Shown: positions 11,917-23,991, counted from the first letter of the stretch. The stretch is DNA of 64,000 nt from Histoplasma ohiense (GCA_017607445.1 JAEVHH010000004.1:4092001-4156000), one strand, 5' to 3'. The notes: generated by a model from the sequence alone, not told the origin. Numbers and translations: made by a program.

Positions 11917-14238
11917 TGGGTCGACGCTCAGCTTTGTGTATGTTGGTTCCGGCTCCTTCCTCCTGTGGAAAAATCCCCCTCTCGTAGACTTGGACCTAGG
12001 TATATACCCGTGTACACCTCTTATATATATTCGGCAGTGCGGCTATCCGAAACCAGTACCGGACGTCGTAGATGGCGGATTGGACGAAAAACAGACAATA
12101 GGGAGGCCGACAATGGATGAATAATAAACTGGGTATATCACAGGCAAACACAAGGACAGAATTGGGTGAAGGGAGACGGGGAGAAGTCGAGACGCTCGAG
12201 ACGCCACTGCTCATTGTTGGATGGAGCGCATTGGGGAAAAGTGGGTTGATCGACGAGCGACTGCCGGTAGCGTTGGTGGAGGAGGCGGCGATAAACCCAA
12301 GATGTACTCCGTACTGTACAATGAAACAGAAGGAAACGGAGCAAGGAAGAAGAGGGGAGGTCTACTGGAACCCGTCCCTGTTGCCCTCGTATATATAGAG
12401 GGAAGAATCCACGGTGCAAGGCCACAATCGGTCCAACCAGCGGCTGGCTTGTGAGTGACGAATCAGCAGCAGGCCGCACAACCTGATTTGAGGTTATTCC
12501 CAACGGCACATCGATTGATAATGTCAGGATGGCAACATGAAACACAGCTCGCCAGAATCAACAATCAACAATCAGCAGCCAGCAGCCAGCAGTGGGCAGT
12601 GGGCAGTGGGCAGTGGGCAGTGGGCGCGTTGGTTCGCGAGGATGCGTTGCAGCAGAGCAGAAAAAGATAAGAGGAGGAAAGAGTCAGGACAACCCTGGAA
12701 AGTCGATTACGCAAGTGCTTTTCTTTTTTGAATCTCTAAATCTAACTAAGCGTTGGCCTAGAGTTCTTATTTAGCCTTGCAGCCGGGCGGGTTGTTATCA
12801 ATCAGACTTTGACCATGGGCGAAAACGACAACGCTTCTTTCTGGCCAGCGCGCTGCATAAGAATTGGACAAGATACAGGCACACTTGCAGTACTGCGCAT
12901 TTGAAATACATTACGAAGGGGCAGGAGGATGTCAGGTTCCGTGAACGGGAAATGAATATGTAGAACCATGGTTCCAACTATATGGGATGGCGTCGTTTGC
13001 ATGTCGAGTTATTTATTTACATAGGCAGCAGCGTAGGTAGTTATTCCTCTCTTATTTGGAGTCTTTCTTGATCAAATGTTATATCAATCATCTATTTCAT
13101 TCATAGTGTTCGCTCCCAGATCCTAACAAAGAGTAATTTACCCAGTTGTCCTGCGGTTCATCATAATTTTTTATCTACATCTCGTTCAACACTGAGTACA
13201 CTTCAATACATGTACTTACTGTACAGTACATCCATCGTCGACTCTCTTGTGGCGGAGCTTTCTTTTTTCAGAATATTGCTTGGAAACTCTGCCTCAGTTT
13301 CCACGGAAGGCCGAAACTCCCTCCAGGAGAATCAAACATAGGAGTTGGGGTGTGAGAGGATGATGGTCTTGTGTGGAAAATCGCCGGTCTACAACCAATA
13401 CCATGGGGCTCGCAAATGGATTTCGATGCATCCAAGGCATGCAAACAGCATACTCGTCGAGTCTGGGCCAGATAGCGTTGCAACGAGGAACAAGAGAGCC
13501 CTGTCGACCCTGGCTCAGCAGCGCCAATGTGTGTTGCATGCGCGCCACCATGGCCATGACACAAGGTTGTGTCTGTCTCAAAGCTTATCTGACACCGCAT
13601 CCTGAACAGACTGAACATAGAACGAAGGCGGGGAATATAAAACCCTACGCAGACACGAGAGATATACCAAGGAACTCTCATCTCCAGAGATCGAATGATT
13701 CTGGGCCCTCAACATCAGTGGGCTTGAAAAACTCCGAGCTTGGCTTCACTAAGCTTTAGGCGCAACGCCCCTAACCTAACCACCCTAAGCCTGCCTCTGA
13801 AGGGATGATTCATTATTGCCAACCAGGGGCCAAACCCAGATTGGCTGGACATTTTCTTGTGTTGGCAGCGACCTTTTGCGCCTCATCCGTTGAAAATGAA
13901 GATAACCACTTGGGAGGAATGTGTCCAGGCCCCCCCCCCCTCCAGCGGTTGCAAAACTACCATACATGTTACTCTCTACATACATGAAACTATGCACAAC
14001 TAGGCCAAGTGACAGAGAGAGGTCTACGAGCCCGTACTGGTCGTAGACCCCAAGAAGTTGCCGAAGGAGGGATCGACCCCTGCCAGGCATTATATACCCA
14101 TCAACTTCCCCCCGCTGTGATGTAGATGCAAGAAAACCAGAGTAAATAAACTCGTGCATTCTCATTATTTGGTCGATTTCATCACTTGCCAGTGTTCATA
14201 ATTCCTGAAAACCGGCCCCTCCAGGTCTGAATCCGAGG
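11917..14238. other. Divergent spacer between flippase and Rossmann-fold gene
   Basis: I recognise no gene. It contains TACTCCGTA overlapping GTACTGTAC (12305-12319), the heptamer minisatellite at 12556-12625, another GTACAGTAC at 13221-13229 and a C10 run near 13930. Open frames at 13268-13681 and 13785-14165 are unremarkable. Confidence 0.55.
12556..12625. repeat. Heptanucleotide minisatellite with drifting unit
   Basis: Ten consecutive 7-base units keep perfect register: AATCAAC twice, AATCAGC once, AGCCAGC twice, then AGTGGGC five times. The unit changes stepwise while the 7-base spacing stays constant. It lies in the flippase promoter side of a divergent spacer. Confidence 0.9.
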
Positions 14239-15173
14239 ATGAAATTGATAGTGGCGGGAGCCACCGGGTACGTTGGCACGGAAGTCATTCGGCTTGCTCT
14301 TCGCAATAAAGCCATTAGCTCCGTCGTGGCACTTGCTCGCCGGCCTGTTCAGGTTCCTGAGCACGTTGGTCCGGACGCGGACGAGTCCAAACTGCAATCT
14401 GTTATCCTCGACGACTGGACAGCGCCGTATCCCGAGTCTGTGAAGGAGAAACTCAAAGGCGCCGATGCTTGCATATGGTTCGTAACCCCATACGATTAGG
14501 CATGTATATACAGTACACTGTCATCATCATCATCATCATCATCATCATCACTGCCACCGGTTCTCACAACCATGTTCTTGGTAGGTGTCTGGCAGTTACT
14601 CCGACCAAGTCCCTGAAGATGGACTTTGCAGATGTCACCAGGATCTGCTCCGACTTCACCATCAACGGTCTCCATAACATCGCCTCTGTCGCGAACAATC
14701 CCTTCCGCTTCATCTACACATCTGGCGTCGCAGTGGAGCGCGATCAGACCAAGACCCTCTGGTTTCTGTCCGACTACCGCCTCATGCGCGTGGGTTCCAA
14801 ACTCTCCTCCTATATCTTCCTCCTCCCCATCCTCCTTCTTCTCTGTGAACTCGACTGACGCGACAAGCAGGGCCGCATCGAGAACGCAATCCTGGATTTC
14901 GCCAAGCAACATGAACCCGCCGTACAAGCTACTGTCACTAAGCCCGCGGGCGTAGAAGGCCCTGGCCGCCCCAGGACCCTCGCCGGCACAAGCATTCTCA
15001 AGCAATTCGGGCACGCCGCCTGGGTTCACCTGTCAGAGCTTGCCGCTGCCATGATCGACCAATGCCTGAATGGCATCACCAAGGATCCCTTATGGGCCGA
15101 GGATTTGGAGGAAATAGGGGCGCGAGTGCTACGGAAGGAGGATTATGCGGGATATGGGCCCGAGGCGCTTTGA
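14239..15173 (+). CDS. NAD(P)-binding Rossmann-fold oxidoreductase (atypical SDR, NmrA/HTATIP2-like)
   Basis: Three exons, 14239-14477, 14585-14789 and 14871-15173, encode 248 residues. The first intron uses a GTTCGT donor and TAG acceptor; this choice restores CIWCLAVTPTKSLKMDF, whereas the nearby GTAACC donor breaks the frame. Seen: a GATGYVG dinucleotide-binding loop at residues 7-13 directly after the first beta strand, a strand ending in FIYTSGVAVE, and RIENAILDF in the last third. Such proteins bind NAD(P)H and act as reductases or redox sensors; the substrate is unknown. Intron 1 carries a TCA microsatellite (14521-14551). The protein is short but matches the usual 230-280 residues of the group, so I regard it as complete. 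Confidence 0.85.
14521..14551. repeat. (TCA)n microsatellite in an intron
   Basis: About ten perfect TCA units lie inside intron 1 of the Rossmann-fold gene. Confidence 0.95.
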
Positions 15174-15277
15174 TACTATGTATGGGGTTTCCATCGCTAC
15201 AGGATTGAAGGTGGGGGGATATGGTTTGAACGGGATTTTCAACTTTTGGCCGGAAACAAAACATATGGCATGGCCGG

Positions 15278-15301
15278 TTTTTTTTTTTTTTTTTTTTTTT
15301 T
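15278..15301. repeat. Poly(T) tract, 24 bases
   Basis: An uninterrupted run of T lies about 100 bases after the Rossmann-fold gene stop and just beyond the end of the kinase relic on the other strand. Confidence 0.95.
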
Positions 15302-15399
15302 AACATGGATGGATGTATGGAGATATAACGAGTAGTTCAATTGACAGCTGTACAAGCAGACCATACATATTCCCATGGACTGAACGAGAAAGCTGGTGA

Positions 15400-15890
15400 A
15401 ATATGTTTGTTTCACTTCGACACGCCCCTGCGCCCGAAAGAACTGCCGGCTGACCCTGTCCTGGAGATCCTGCATCAAACTGATACCAGGCGCAGCCCCC
15501 TCGATATCAGCTTCAATGACAGCTAATTCCTCCGCTGAGAACCGAAGTGGACATTCTGGGCTACCCTCGGCTCGCACGCGGGGAAGCTCTTTCCAGTCCC
15601 TCTGCTGCTCCGCAAAGTAGAGCAAGGTAAGTTGCTTCACCATCAACCTCCTGAGGAGGCTTCGTGCAGAGAGGTAGAGCCGGAACCTGGCTGTCTGCTG
15701 AAAATTCGAGCACCAGGAGTAGCTTCTTGTTTGCCAGGTGGATCAGAATGCCTATGGAGAGACACATGGGACAAGTGGTTTTGAGATAGCCTCGAGCGGC
15801 CTTCGAGTTTCTTAGGCTTTTGAGGGACGATAAGTTCCCACGACCATATAGTGCAATTTGGAGGACGCTGGAAGCAGCGACAATTGCTCA
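15400..15890 (-). pseudogene. Degraded C-terminal fragment of an APH-like (AIM9-type) kinase
   Basis: On the minus strand the frame around 15620-15480 reads FAEQQRDWKEL, then SPECPLRFSAEEL, then ISLMQDLQDRV. This resembles the C-terminal end of fungal aminoglycoside-phosphotransferase-fold proteins, which typically read near W..I....CPI.FTEEE.......W..AT.LMEYL. Upstream in another frame a degenerate HSDPPGK (about 15730-15750) sits where the catalytic HxDLHxGN loop is expected. The pieces lie in different frames, no N-terminal lobe is visible, and the catalytic loop is not intact, so I call it a relic. The similarity is from memory of the family and only moderately strong. A short real gene of another kind is the alternative. 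Confidence 0.4.
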
Positions 15891-16119
15891 CTCAATTCAC
15901 GCAATTTCTCTCATGCTGCTGGCAATCTCATATTCCTGTGCAGTATTCCCCTGTAGTTAATAGAGATATTAGCCCCATCCGCCAAACGCTTTAAAATTAA
16001 TATTTACACACGTATGCACAAGGAGGCCGGCCCTCTGTCAAATTTGATCTCCTTTCTACCATCCATCCATCCATCCATCCATCGTCTGTGTTCTGTCTGC
16101 TTGTCGAGGGATCAATAGC

Positions 16120-16143
16120 AAAAAAAAAAAAAAAAAAAAAAAA
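16120..16143. repeat. Poly(A) tract, 24 bases, after an (ATCC)n repeat
   Basis: An A homopolymer lies 40 bases after about six ATCC units (16058-16083). Confidence 0.9.
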
Positions 16144-16945
16144 CAAATCACTGATAATCCTACCTCCTTCCTCGTCCATGTAGACAACAGACGACGAGAC
16201 TTTGAGCAGAGGGAAGGGATCCTGTTTATAATATAATAGAGACTACCAACAAGGGAGAATGAGACGGCAAGTCCAATCGGCCTGATATTCGGCAAATTTC
16301 TCTTTCACCACCTTTCAACCTGGCTTCAACGTCAAGTTTCAAGCTTGCTCCATATTTCGCCAAGCTGCTTGTCGTCGCTCTGAGGTATTTACTTGTAGCA
16401 ATTTGTCTGATTCTGTTTTCTGGTGGTGGGTGTTGTTTGGAAGAGAAGACATCAGAGGACTTGATCTGGTGTGGTCAATGGGTTTTAACTTAACCTGATG
16501 ACAAGTTTCTCGATGCCAGGATCATGCTTTTCAATATGGCAAAGTGTTAATCAGATCAGTAAATGGGTCAGTCTGTTCCAAAAAAGAAAAGAAAAAAGAA
16601 AAAAAAGAGGGGAGGGGGGGGGTCAAATTCGAGCTTCTGAGACAGCTCTAAAGGTGAGGTTATATAAATAAATATCCCTGCTCGCGGGTTGGACTACATA
16701 TTTAGTTGCTGCTGATCAGTGAAGTTATTATATATATAACCTTGCATTGATTGATTGATCGGGCTGTCCGTATGTCAAACATGTGGAAATAGTTTCGCCG
16801 CAGGATTTTTTTTAAAGGGGAAAAAACAAAAAAATGGAGAGAGACATGGATGGATAAGTTAGAATGCATAAATAGGCAGGCAGATCGATATAGGAAGACC
16901 AATTTAACCCATAAGTCAATAAGTCATTGCATTATTAAACACATG

Positions 16946-16969
16946 AAAAAAAAAAAAAAAAAAAAAAAA
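16946..16969. repeat. Poly(A) tract, 24 bases
   Basis: An uninterrupted A run lies about 160 bases beyond the stop codon of the vWA gene, probably in or near its 3' untranslated region. Confidence 0.95.
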
Positions 16970-17128
16970 CATCAGTTACATATTAATCAAACAAAAGCAA
17001 CACGAGCAGGGAGCTTTTTCTCAATCCTTTTTCTTTTTCTTTTCGAAACTGCCTCCCCTCCCCGAACACGCCCCTACCAAACTACATAAGAACTGCCCTG
17101 TCTCCCTCCACTAGGACCACTCTAGGTC

Positions 17129-19843
17129 CTAATACCGCGGTGGATAACCCCCTTGACCGCCTTGCGGGGGATGACCGTAGCCGCCCTGCTGGGGTGGCTG
17201 CTGGCCATAACCTCCCTGCTGCGGTGGCGGCTGCCCATAGCCGCCATAACCGCCTTGCTGTGGTGGAGCTCCTCCGGCTCCCGGGTATCCGCCGTACTGT
17301 GGCTGTTGTCCCTGTGGTGGCGGGGCGCCGTATTGGGTCTGTGGGGGTGGAGGACGGTGGCCGCCAGCGGAGGGCCGGCCAGATTTCTCATCCTTGGTGT
17401 CGTAGGAGGAGTCGATAGCGCCGAGTATCATTTTCGTGAGCTAGATTTTAAGGGAGGCGTTGGGGTTAGTTGGTTGGTAGCATGGTTACTTGGCTGGTTG
17501 GGAGAGATATATACATATATATATATATATGGGTATATGTATATGTTTGATTGATTTTGTTTGTCGAGAGGGGGAAGCGCGGAGGATAGGAAAATACTTA
17601 CCCAGAGTTCTGGGGTTAGGTCAACTGGTGGGTTGGCACGGGACATTTCATCCTGCTCCACTTCAAAGTCTGTTTTGTTAACCCTTTTTGTTAGTATAGA
17701 TGATGGTGATGATGATGATGTATTTGGTTGGTCAGGATTGGGAATTCGAAGATTAATTGGCACGTACTGGATGTGCAGTCGATGAGGTCACCGATACCGG
17801 GCTCCTCGTCGAGTTTTCCTAAGAACTCACGCGCTTTCAAGTCATTCCCAACCTGCGCAAACTGGAACGAGATGGCCCCAGGCCCATACTGGGGGAGCGC
17901 TCTCAGTTCGGAGCTCGCAGACCTAATAGCATCAGATACCGCACCGTTTGGTTCTCCAGCAGGCTGTCCATCGGTGATGGTGATGACCAAGACAGGTTTT
18001 TTCAGCTGACCGCTTCTAGCAGGCCCGAGCACCAACGGCTCCAAGACCTTAGTCCTCAGGCTGGTGCCCATCGGAGTCAAGCCCGAGAACCTAATGGTGC
18101 TGATGAGGTGTTCGATCTGCTGTTCATTGCGAATGTTATTTCCCTGCTCATTCGAGTTCATGAAGCGAATCTGGATGCCGTCGTCGTCGAATAGTGTTGC
18201 GGCGTAGGTGACACGGCTGAGGATCAATTTGAGGTCCTTGATACGTTCGCCATTTTCTTCAAACTGCATGGAGCCGCTGTCATCGATGTACAGAATAACG
18301 TCGAATAGGGCCAGCTTGAGAATGTCCTGCCCCACCTCGCGGGGCACACGCCATGTCGCACAGAGCTGATCAATCTGCGTGGTAACTCGAGACGCAATTT
18401 GATCGAGGACAGGCGAATTGGGCGGATACATCCCATGGAGATTCTTTTCTTGAATAGTACTCATAAGGGTTTGCTTGTATGCGGCAATCATATGGGGCCC
18501 TGCCTGGGGAGGCGGGGCGCCATACTGCGGAGCTCCTTGGGGCGGTAGCCCCTGAGGAGGCCCTTGAGGTGGATAGCCTGGGGCCCCTTGAGGGGGGTAT
18601 TGCCCTGGGCGTTGTCCCTATATATAAACGATAACATGTCAATATCGTCTTCTTCTTGAAAGTCAATGAATCGATTGACGCATATTCACAAACAGGACAT
18701 AAAATAACTGGAAGCCATGATGAAAATGTATGAAGGTACGGATTAACATGTAGAAATCAACGAACGTATGGGGCTTGGCTCTGCGGGTAGGGCTGCTGCT
18801 GTTGTTGGGGATATTGCTGATTGTAGGAGGGTCCGTAAGGGGATTGCTGTTGTGGAGGTGCTCCATAAGGTTGTTGTGGCGGCGGCGGCTGTTGCTGCTG
18901 TCCATATGGGTCTTGGGGTTGTTGGCCATAGACGGGTTGTTGATAGGGCTGTCGGTAGGGTTGTTGTTGTTGTTGTTGTTGATAGGGCTGCTGGTACGGC
19001 GAATGAGGTGGTACTTGGGACATACTGGGCTGGTTGGGTTGTTGGTAGTTCTGAGAGTAGGGCGAAGGGGAGGAAGGATGAGGGGAGCCTTGGTAACCTG
19101 GAACTGGGGAGGGAGTGGAAGTCATCTCTGGTCGTCCATATTGTTGCGGCGGTGGTGGTGGTGGTCGAGACGACGTGGGGTAAGGGGGTTGCGGCGAACT
19201 CGGATAGGGCTGTCCAGTGTACTGTTGTTGGCTAAACGGACGCATAGTTGCGGTGATGCAAGCACGGTAGGATCACAAAGCGGTTCGTTCCAGGACAGAT
19301 CGCTTTGTTTGAGGGAAGGCCGATGGACAACAGCAAGATGGAAGAGGCAGAGGAGGAAGACAAACAGCAGGATGGAGGGGAAGATTGGAGGGTGAGTAAA
19401 CAACACAACGGGGAGAAGACAGAAGCACAAGATATTGGGCAGGATTTTATTCCTGATCAAACCGCCAAACTAGCGCGGGGAACTTGGGTTCCAGGCAGAG
19501 AACGGTGATTTGCTTACCGCTGGCGGTGGAACTGCTGCTTGCGGGCCAGGATACGCCTGGTACTGCTGGGTTTGGCCAGGCTGCAATATGGCAATCCCCA
19601 TCGGATCAATCAGAACCACTCTTTGCACAGATAAAGGGGAAAGAATACAAAAATAAATGGCCCATTTCATCGGTTAAATGCCCTGTGACGATCTGATATC
19701 CTTTCCATGTATGTATATACTACTGGTACTAGTATTGATGGCGAACTTACATATGCACCTGGTCTCGGCGCGCCTCCAACAGGCGGAGGACCACCTGGAT
19801 AGCCGGAGGGAGGAGCACCGCCAGCCTGCTGGGCCGCAGCCAT
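17129..19843 (-). CDS. von Willebrand factor A domain protein with Pro/Gln/Tyr-rich flanks
   Basis: Six exons (19843-19751, 19580-19518, 19221-18766, 18617-17768, 17669-17602, 17440-17129) encode 613 residues. The first four exons supply about 250 residues rich in Pro, Gln, Tyr and Gly. The vWA domain follows (about residues 270-500), with an intact metal-adhesion site DDSGS at D316, S318 and S320, and a downstream ITDGQPAGE strand typical of the fold. After ANPPVDLTPELW comes a disordered C-terminus of GGYG and PPQQGGYG repeats. vWA domains bind protein ligands through Mg2+. The flanking repeats resemble prion-like or condensate-forming tracts. Cytoplasmic location is inferred, since I see no signal peptide or membrane helix. 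Family members are widespread in filamentous fungi and, to my knowledge, uncharacterised. Donors used are GTAAGT, GTAAGC, GTTCGT, GTACGT and GTAAGT; the acceptor of exon 3 is the least certain. Confidence 0.85.
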
Positions 19844-20959
19844 CTTTGAAGCGAGCTATACAGTCCATGATAATGGAAAATGGTCAAGTCAGCCTGGGGT
19901 TGGAAAACATCGAAAACAGAAATTCAAAAACAGTGGTGGTTCCACGGGTTGCCAAAAAGCTACCGAGGGGTAATGGCGGGGTACGGTCCGGCAACATCTC
20001 GGGGGCGTCAAACTTACACCCATATTGAAGTCTGGAGGTTGGCAAGTCAGTGCAGAGACAAATTTCGCTGGGGGACTGATGGAGGGGAAGAGGAGGATAG
20101 GGGAAAGGTCCGGGTGTTGGGAGCAGAGGAGGGAGGCCGAGCAGGTTGAGATAGAGATATAATATATATATGGATAGACAGATGGATAAATAAACCGACA
20201 CCTGACCTGACTGACTCGTAGGTAGGACTACTCCGTACACCCCGACTAGTTACCTAGTACTATGTATGTATGTATGTATGTATGTATGTATGTATGTATG
20301 TATGTATGTATGTATGTACTGTACATACATACATACATATACTGATGACATCGTCCAAGCACAAGCCAATCGCCCGCCAAGGAGCCGCGACGCACACAAG
20401 CCACAGCCCGGGTGCAGCACCGCCCCATTGGCCAACCTCGAGGCAAGGCTGAAAGGAAAGGCTGAAAGGAAGGAAAGCTGAGGGAAAGACGGGCTGAAAG
20501 GAAAGAGAATCGTCTCACAGGGACATGCCCGTGTCCGATCACAGCTCCAGTGACTCTGACGCGGGGTCTTGACGCCGGATTCTGTAGCCAGAGCTTTAGC
20601 CGTCGACGCACGCCCTACACTCACCCCCCACCAAATCTTATGCGGGTGGCCTGGTGTAAGCGACAGATACAGATATTTCATATCCATATGAAGTTTTTTT
20701 TTTTGACGCTGATTTGAAATTTCTTCGTCCTTCTGTTTTGCGAAAATGTTGCACTTGTCCTTTTGCCGCGGGGGTTGGTGGGTGGGTTGATACCTACCCT
20801 ACGAAGAAAACCTCAAAGCTTGAAACCGAGAAACACAAGAAGATATATTTATTTTGGTATGAAACGGTCTAGATTTCTCTCCTCATCCCGCTAAGCAAAA
20901 TGGGAAGAAAAACGACTTAGAAACAAACGAAAGACATAAACCAGAAGCAAAACCCGTCA
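19844..20959. other. Spacer between vWA gene start and SRP72 stop
   Basis: Promoter side of the vWA gene. It contains TACTCCGTA at 20229-20237 and the TATG microsatellite palindrome at 20261-20340. No gene is visible. Confidence 0.6.
20261..20340. repeat. (TATG)n microsatellite closing as an inverted repeat
   Basis: About fourteen TATG units are followed by GTACTGTAC (20316-20324) and then CATA units, so the last 20 or so bases can fold back on the repeat as a hairpin or cruciform. Confidence 0.9.
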
Positions 20960-23200
20960 TCACTTTTTTCCCTTCCCCTTTTTCTTCTTCTGATTCCCTC
21001 CACCCCCTTGGGCCTTTGGCTGCATGACAGGCGTGCTGCCAGCCGACTCCCCGCTCTTTTCAATAACGACACCGCCCTGCGTCCGCTCAGCGGCTCTCTG
21101 TTTCCCCTTCTTCCCCTTTGGCCGGTAACTTGAGCGATCCCGCAACGGTAGCCAGCGTTCTGGATCCGGCTTCTTGCTAGGGTCGTAGTCCTTGGGTAAT
21201 CGTGATTTGCGGACTCGTTTCTTCGTAGTAGCCTGCTTGCTGTTGCCGTCATCGGCTGCCGCGCGTTTACGGTTGCTTGGGAGAGAAGAGTTTGTGGGTA
21301 ATATCGATGACGATGCTGTTGTTGTCGCCGTTGTCGTTGTTGCTGCCGCTTCTGCTGCTGCTGCTGCTGCTGTTGTGACGGACGGTATGCCCGCCGCTTC
21401 CAGGGAGGTGACGTCGATGTCGGCAATAAGGTCTTGGACAGGTGAAAGTTTATCCACCATCGATTTGACCTTATCAGGCGATGTTGTCGCGTACGCTGCA
21501 ATGTACCCTGCGGTTGAAAACTGATCATTTGGATCGGCGCTATGGAGTTCTGTGAATAATTGGCCTGCCAGGGTGAGGTCTGTGGCTTCACCAGATGTGA
21601 GGAGCAGTGAGCCTGCGGCACGGAGGAGTGATGGAGATTTGTCAGGACGTGATCGCCAGTGTGATGCAGCTTTTGCGAGCTCTACCTTCATGTGGGATTT
21701 GCGGCCCTGTGTTTTATAAAGGGAAACCAGGATGCCGATGAGGCCCGGGTTGAATCGAATGTCGTTATCTGACTCTGACATTGATTCATCTAAACGCTTC
21801 AAGAATGTTTCCAGAACAGAGATTGCAGAGTTAAGGTTTCCAGCGGAAACATAGAATTGGGTGAGAGCGAGGACAAGACCAACATCATTCGGTCTTTTTG
21901 CGAGAAGCTGAAGTGCTTCTTTGAGACCAGCTTTATCTGATCCGTCTCGAGCGTGAGCGGCAATGTTGAAAATGGAGAGGGTGTTGATGTCGGGCGATAT
22001 GGTGGGAGTGGGATGTTGGGACAGAGCCCTCTGAGTCGATTTTGCTAAGCCATCAAATTTGCGGACCAGCAGATCTACCGCATATGAGTTTTCAGTCAAG
22101 GTTCGACCCTGGAATGAGAATAGCCGATCGCCATCTGTTGCGGATGGGATTTGATGGAAGTGCTTGTGTAGTAAATATGGGTTTGATTCAAGTTTGGAGG
22201 TGAGAAGAATGTTATTTTGAGCGATTTTCTTGGTGGAAGTCTCGGGAATTCTAACGTAAATGTCAATACTAACACGCAAATCGGTGGTAGAAAGCTCAGC
22301 AAACATACTCCGCTAAGTTGATTTCTTCCGCCAGGCTTCTGGCTTCCTCTGTCTTCCCTTGTCTTAGCGCGACATATAATTGTTGAACGGCAATTGGGAG
22401 AATTTCCGCAACCTTATCCTCGGGTGTAAGATCCTCGGATGATTTACAGAGTTCTGCGGTTTCGATCAGTTAGAGGATTTTTGGGGGAATGGAGAGGAGG
22501 AGAAAGGGAAAACCAACCCCTTGCTCGCTTCAGTAGTACCCCTCCTGTCTGTAATTCCCCCCTCCCTATGGCGCTGCATGCCAGATTATAAGTTGTTTCG
22601 AAAGACTCTAGGTCTTCTCGGCTTGGTTTTGTATTCTGGACTTGATTTGCCAATCCAGCCCACTGGAGCTGTGCCTCCGCCGCTCGCGAGTTAATTCGCA
22701 GGTCATTTTTCTCCCCCGCAGGCGCCGAATGCTCTGCAGATAGCTCTCTATAAACCTCCGCAGTGCGATGGAAGTTTTCCGCACGATATGACTGAATAGG
22801 ATATAAATCATGAGCCACTCTTGAAGGGTAATTAAGTAGCACGCTAAAAAAAAAGTCTTTTTAAACGTACCACCTGGGCTTCGACATGTTTTCCTCCTCT
22901 CCCAGTCCCAGAAGCTGTGGCCAGCTTTATCGCATCTTCCAGTTTCCCAACCTTATATAAAGCGTAAGACCATTCCAGAGGGACCCTTTCCTTCAACGCA
23001 TCCCCGCCTTCCTCAATCACTCGAATCGCATCTTCGAACCGGTCCAATTTTACCAGAGCGACGGTTTTCACGTGAAGGGCGTCAACGTCGTTTCTCGACT
23101 TTTTCAGTACCGCATTGCAAGCTTTGATAACTTCTTCATGGTCGTCGATTGAGGTTCGTTGAAGCAATGCGTTGATGCGTTGAACCGAGGCGGCGGCCAT
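20960..23200 (-). CDS. SRP72: Signal recognition particle subunit SRP72
   Basis: Four exons (23200-22871, 22791-22518, 22453-22309, 22250-20960) encode 679 residues, close to the yeast and human lengths. The protein is the large scaffold of the SRP S domain, pairing with SRP68 and binding SRP RNA to target nascent secretory proteins to the ER. Seen: TPR-like helical repeats from the N-terminus (residues about 10-110, continuing as SYRAENFHRTAEVYREL), further repeats to about residue 500, and near the C-terminus the hallmark basic RNA-binding segment with KDYDPSKKPDPERWLP, followed by a lysine/glycine-rich end. An alanine/threonine run around residue 530 comes from CTG/TTG-type repeats. The GTACGT donor at exon 1 is preferred over GTGGTA because it gives EAQVSYRAE. 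Confidence 0.96.
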
Positions 23201-23991
23201 GCAGAACAGTCACAAGCGCCCCGACCGGCACCTGAATATGAAAAGAATCAAAGGAAAAAAAGAGATAAGAAAGAAAGAGCAATAGGACGCGATCCTTGGA
23301 AAGACTCCGATAACAGTCTTTCTGCAGATAACTTCCGTTTGGGTCATCTGCGTTTAAGTTTTGCTCGTCTCTTCATTAACTCCCCGCAATGTTGAAATAT
23401 CCTCAACTTCAAATTATATCACATGACCTTTTCCGGGCCACATCGGGCAAGCTTCGAGAACAGTTTATGGATCAACCTTCTTTTGGCTTCCAATATCTAC
23501 TCCGTACCGTGGTCCGTGGATACATGAAATTCGTTCGGGAGAAGCTGCCAATTCATAAACATGAAATGCATACAGCGGATAAATATGTACTTGCATGGGG
23601 CTTGCTTGTCATGGTTTATCGGCATTTGTCTTCCACTCATCCTCAATTCCACGGAATACTGTTCGAACGGTTGGGAAGCACAGACTGCCTCTGCAGATAA
23701 GCACACAATAATAACTGGGGATCCCAGGTTTGAATCCGGGTCCTATGGGAATATGGTTGGGCTAGAGTGTATTCAACACGTCTTCGATTGCTTGCTTCCT
23801 TTTATGGTTGTGTTTGGCGAAAACAACTCTGAACGATAAAATATATATGTAACAACCACTCTTCTCACTCTTCAAAACGGACTACCCAGTTGCAATCAAT
23901 CTCCATGGAATTTAAATGATTTAGCATCCACAAATGCACACCCAACATACACACCATACTCTTCCGAGTCCGGCCCGCACGGTGGTGGATC
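23201..23991. other. Spacer between SDR stop and SRP72 start
   Basis: Promoter of SRP72. A plus-strand frame at 23389-23700 (103 residues) shows no family match and spans a TACTCCGTA motif (23498-23506), so I do not call it a gene. Confidence 0.5.

Larger units (their letters stand above)
15174..17128. other. Spacer with a kinase relic and homopolymer tracts
   Basis: Besides the APH-like relic (about 15400-15890), this stretch holds T24 at 15278-15301, an ATCC repeat around 16058-16083, A24 at 16120-16143 and A24 at 16946-16969. No intact gene is visible. Confidence 0.6.

Noticed and set aside
14478..14584. Apparent frameshift or pseudogene in the Rossmann-fold gene
   Set aside because: A GTTCGT donor with the TAG acceptor at 14582-14584 gives a clean in-frame join with the expected conserved residues.
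20917..21621. 234-residue minus-strand frame with polyQ
   Set aside because: It overlaps the SRP72 last exon in another frame; the Gln run is a shadow of the Ala/Thr codon repeat.
23720..23760. T-arm-like sequence (CCAGG-TTTGAAT-CCGGG) suggesting a tRNA
   Set aside because: The stem has a mismatch, and no matching 5' acceptor strand, D-arm or anticodon arm lies upstream.
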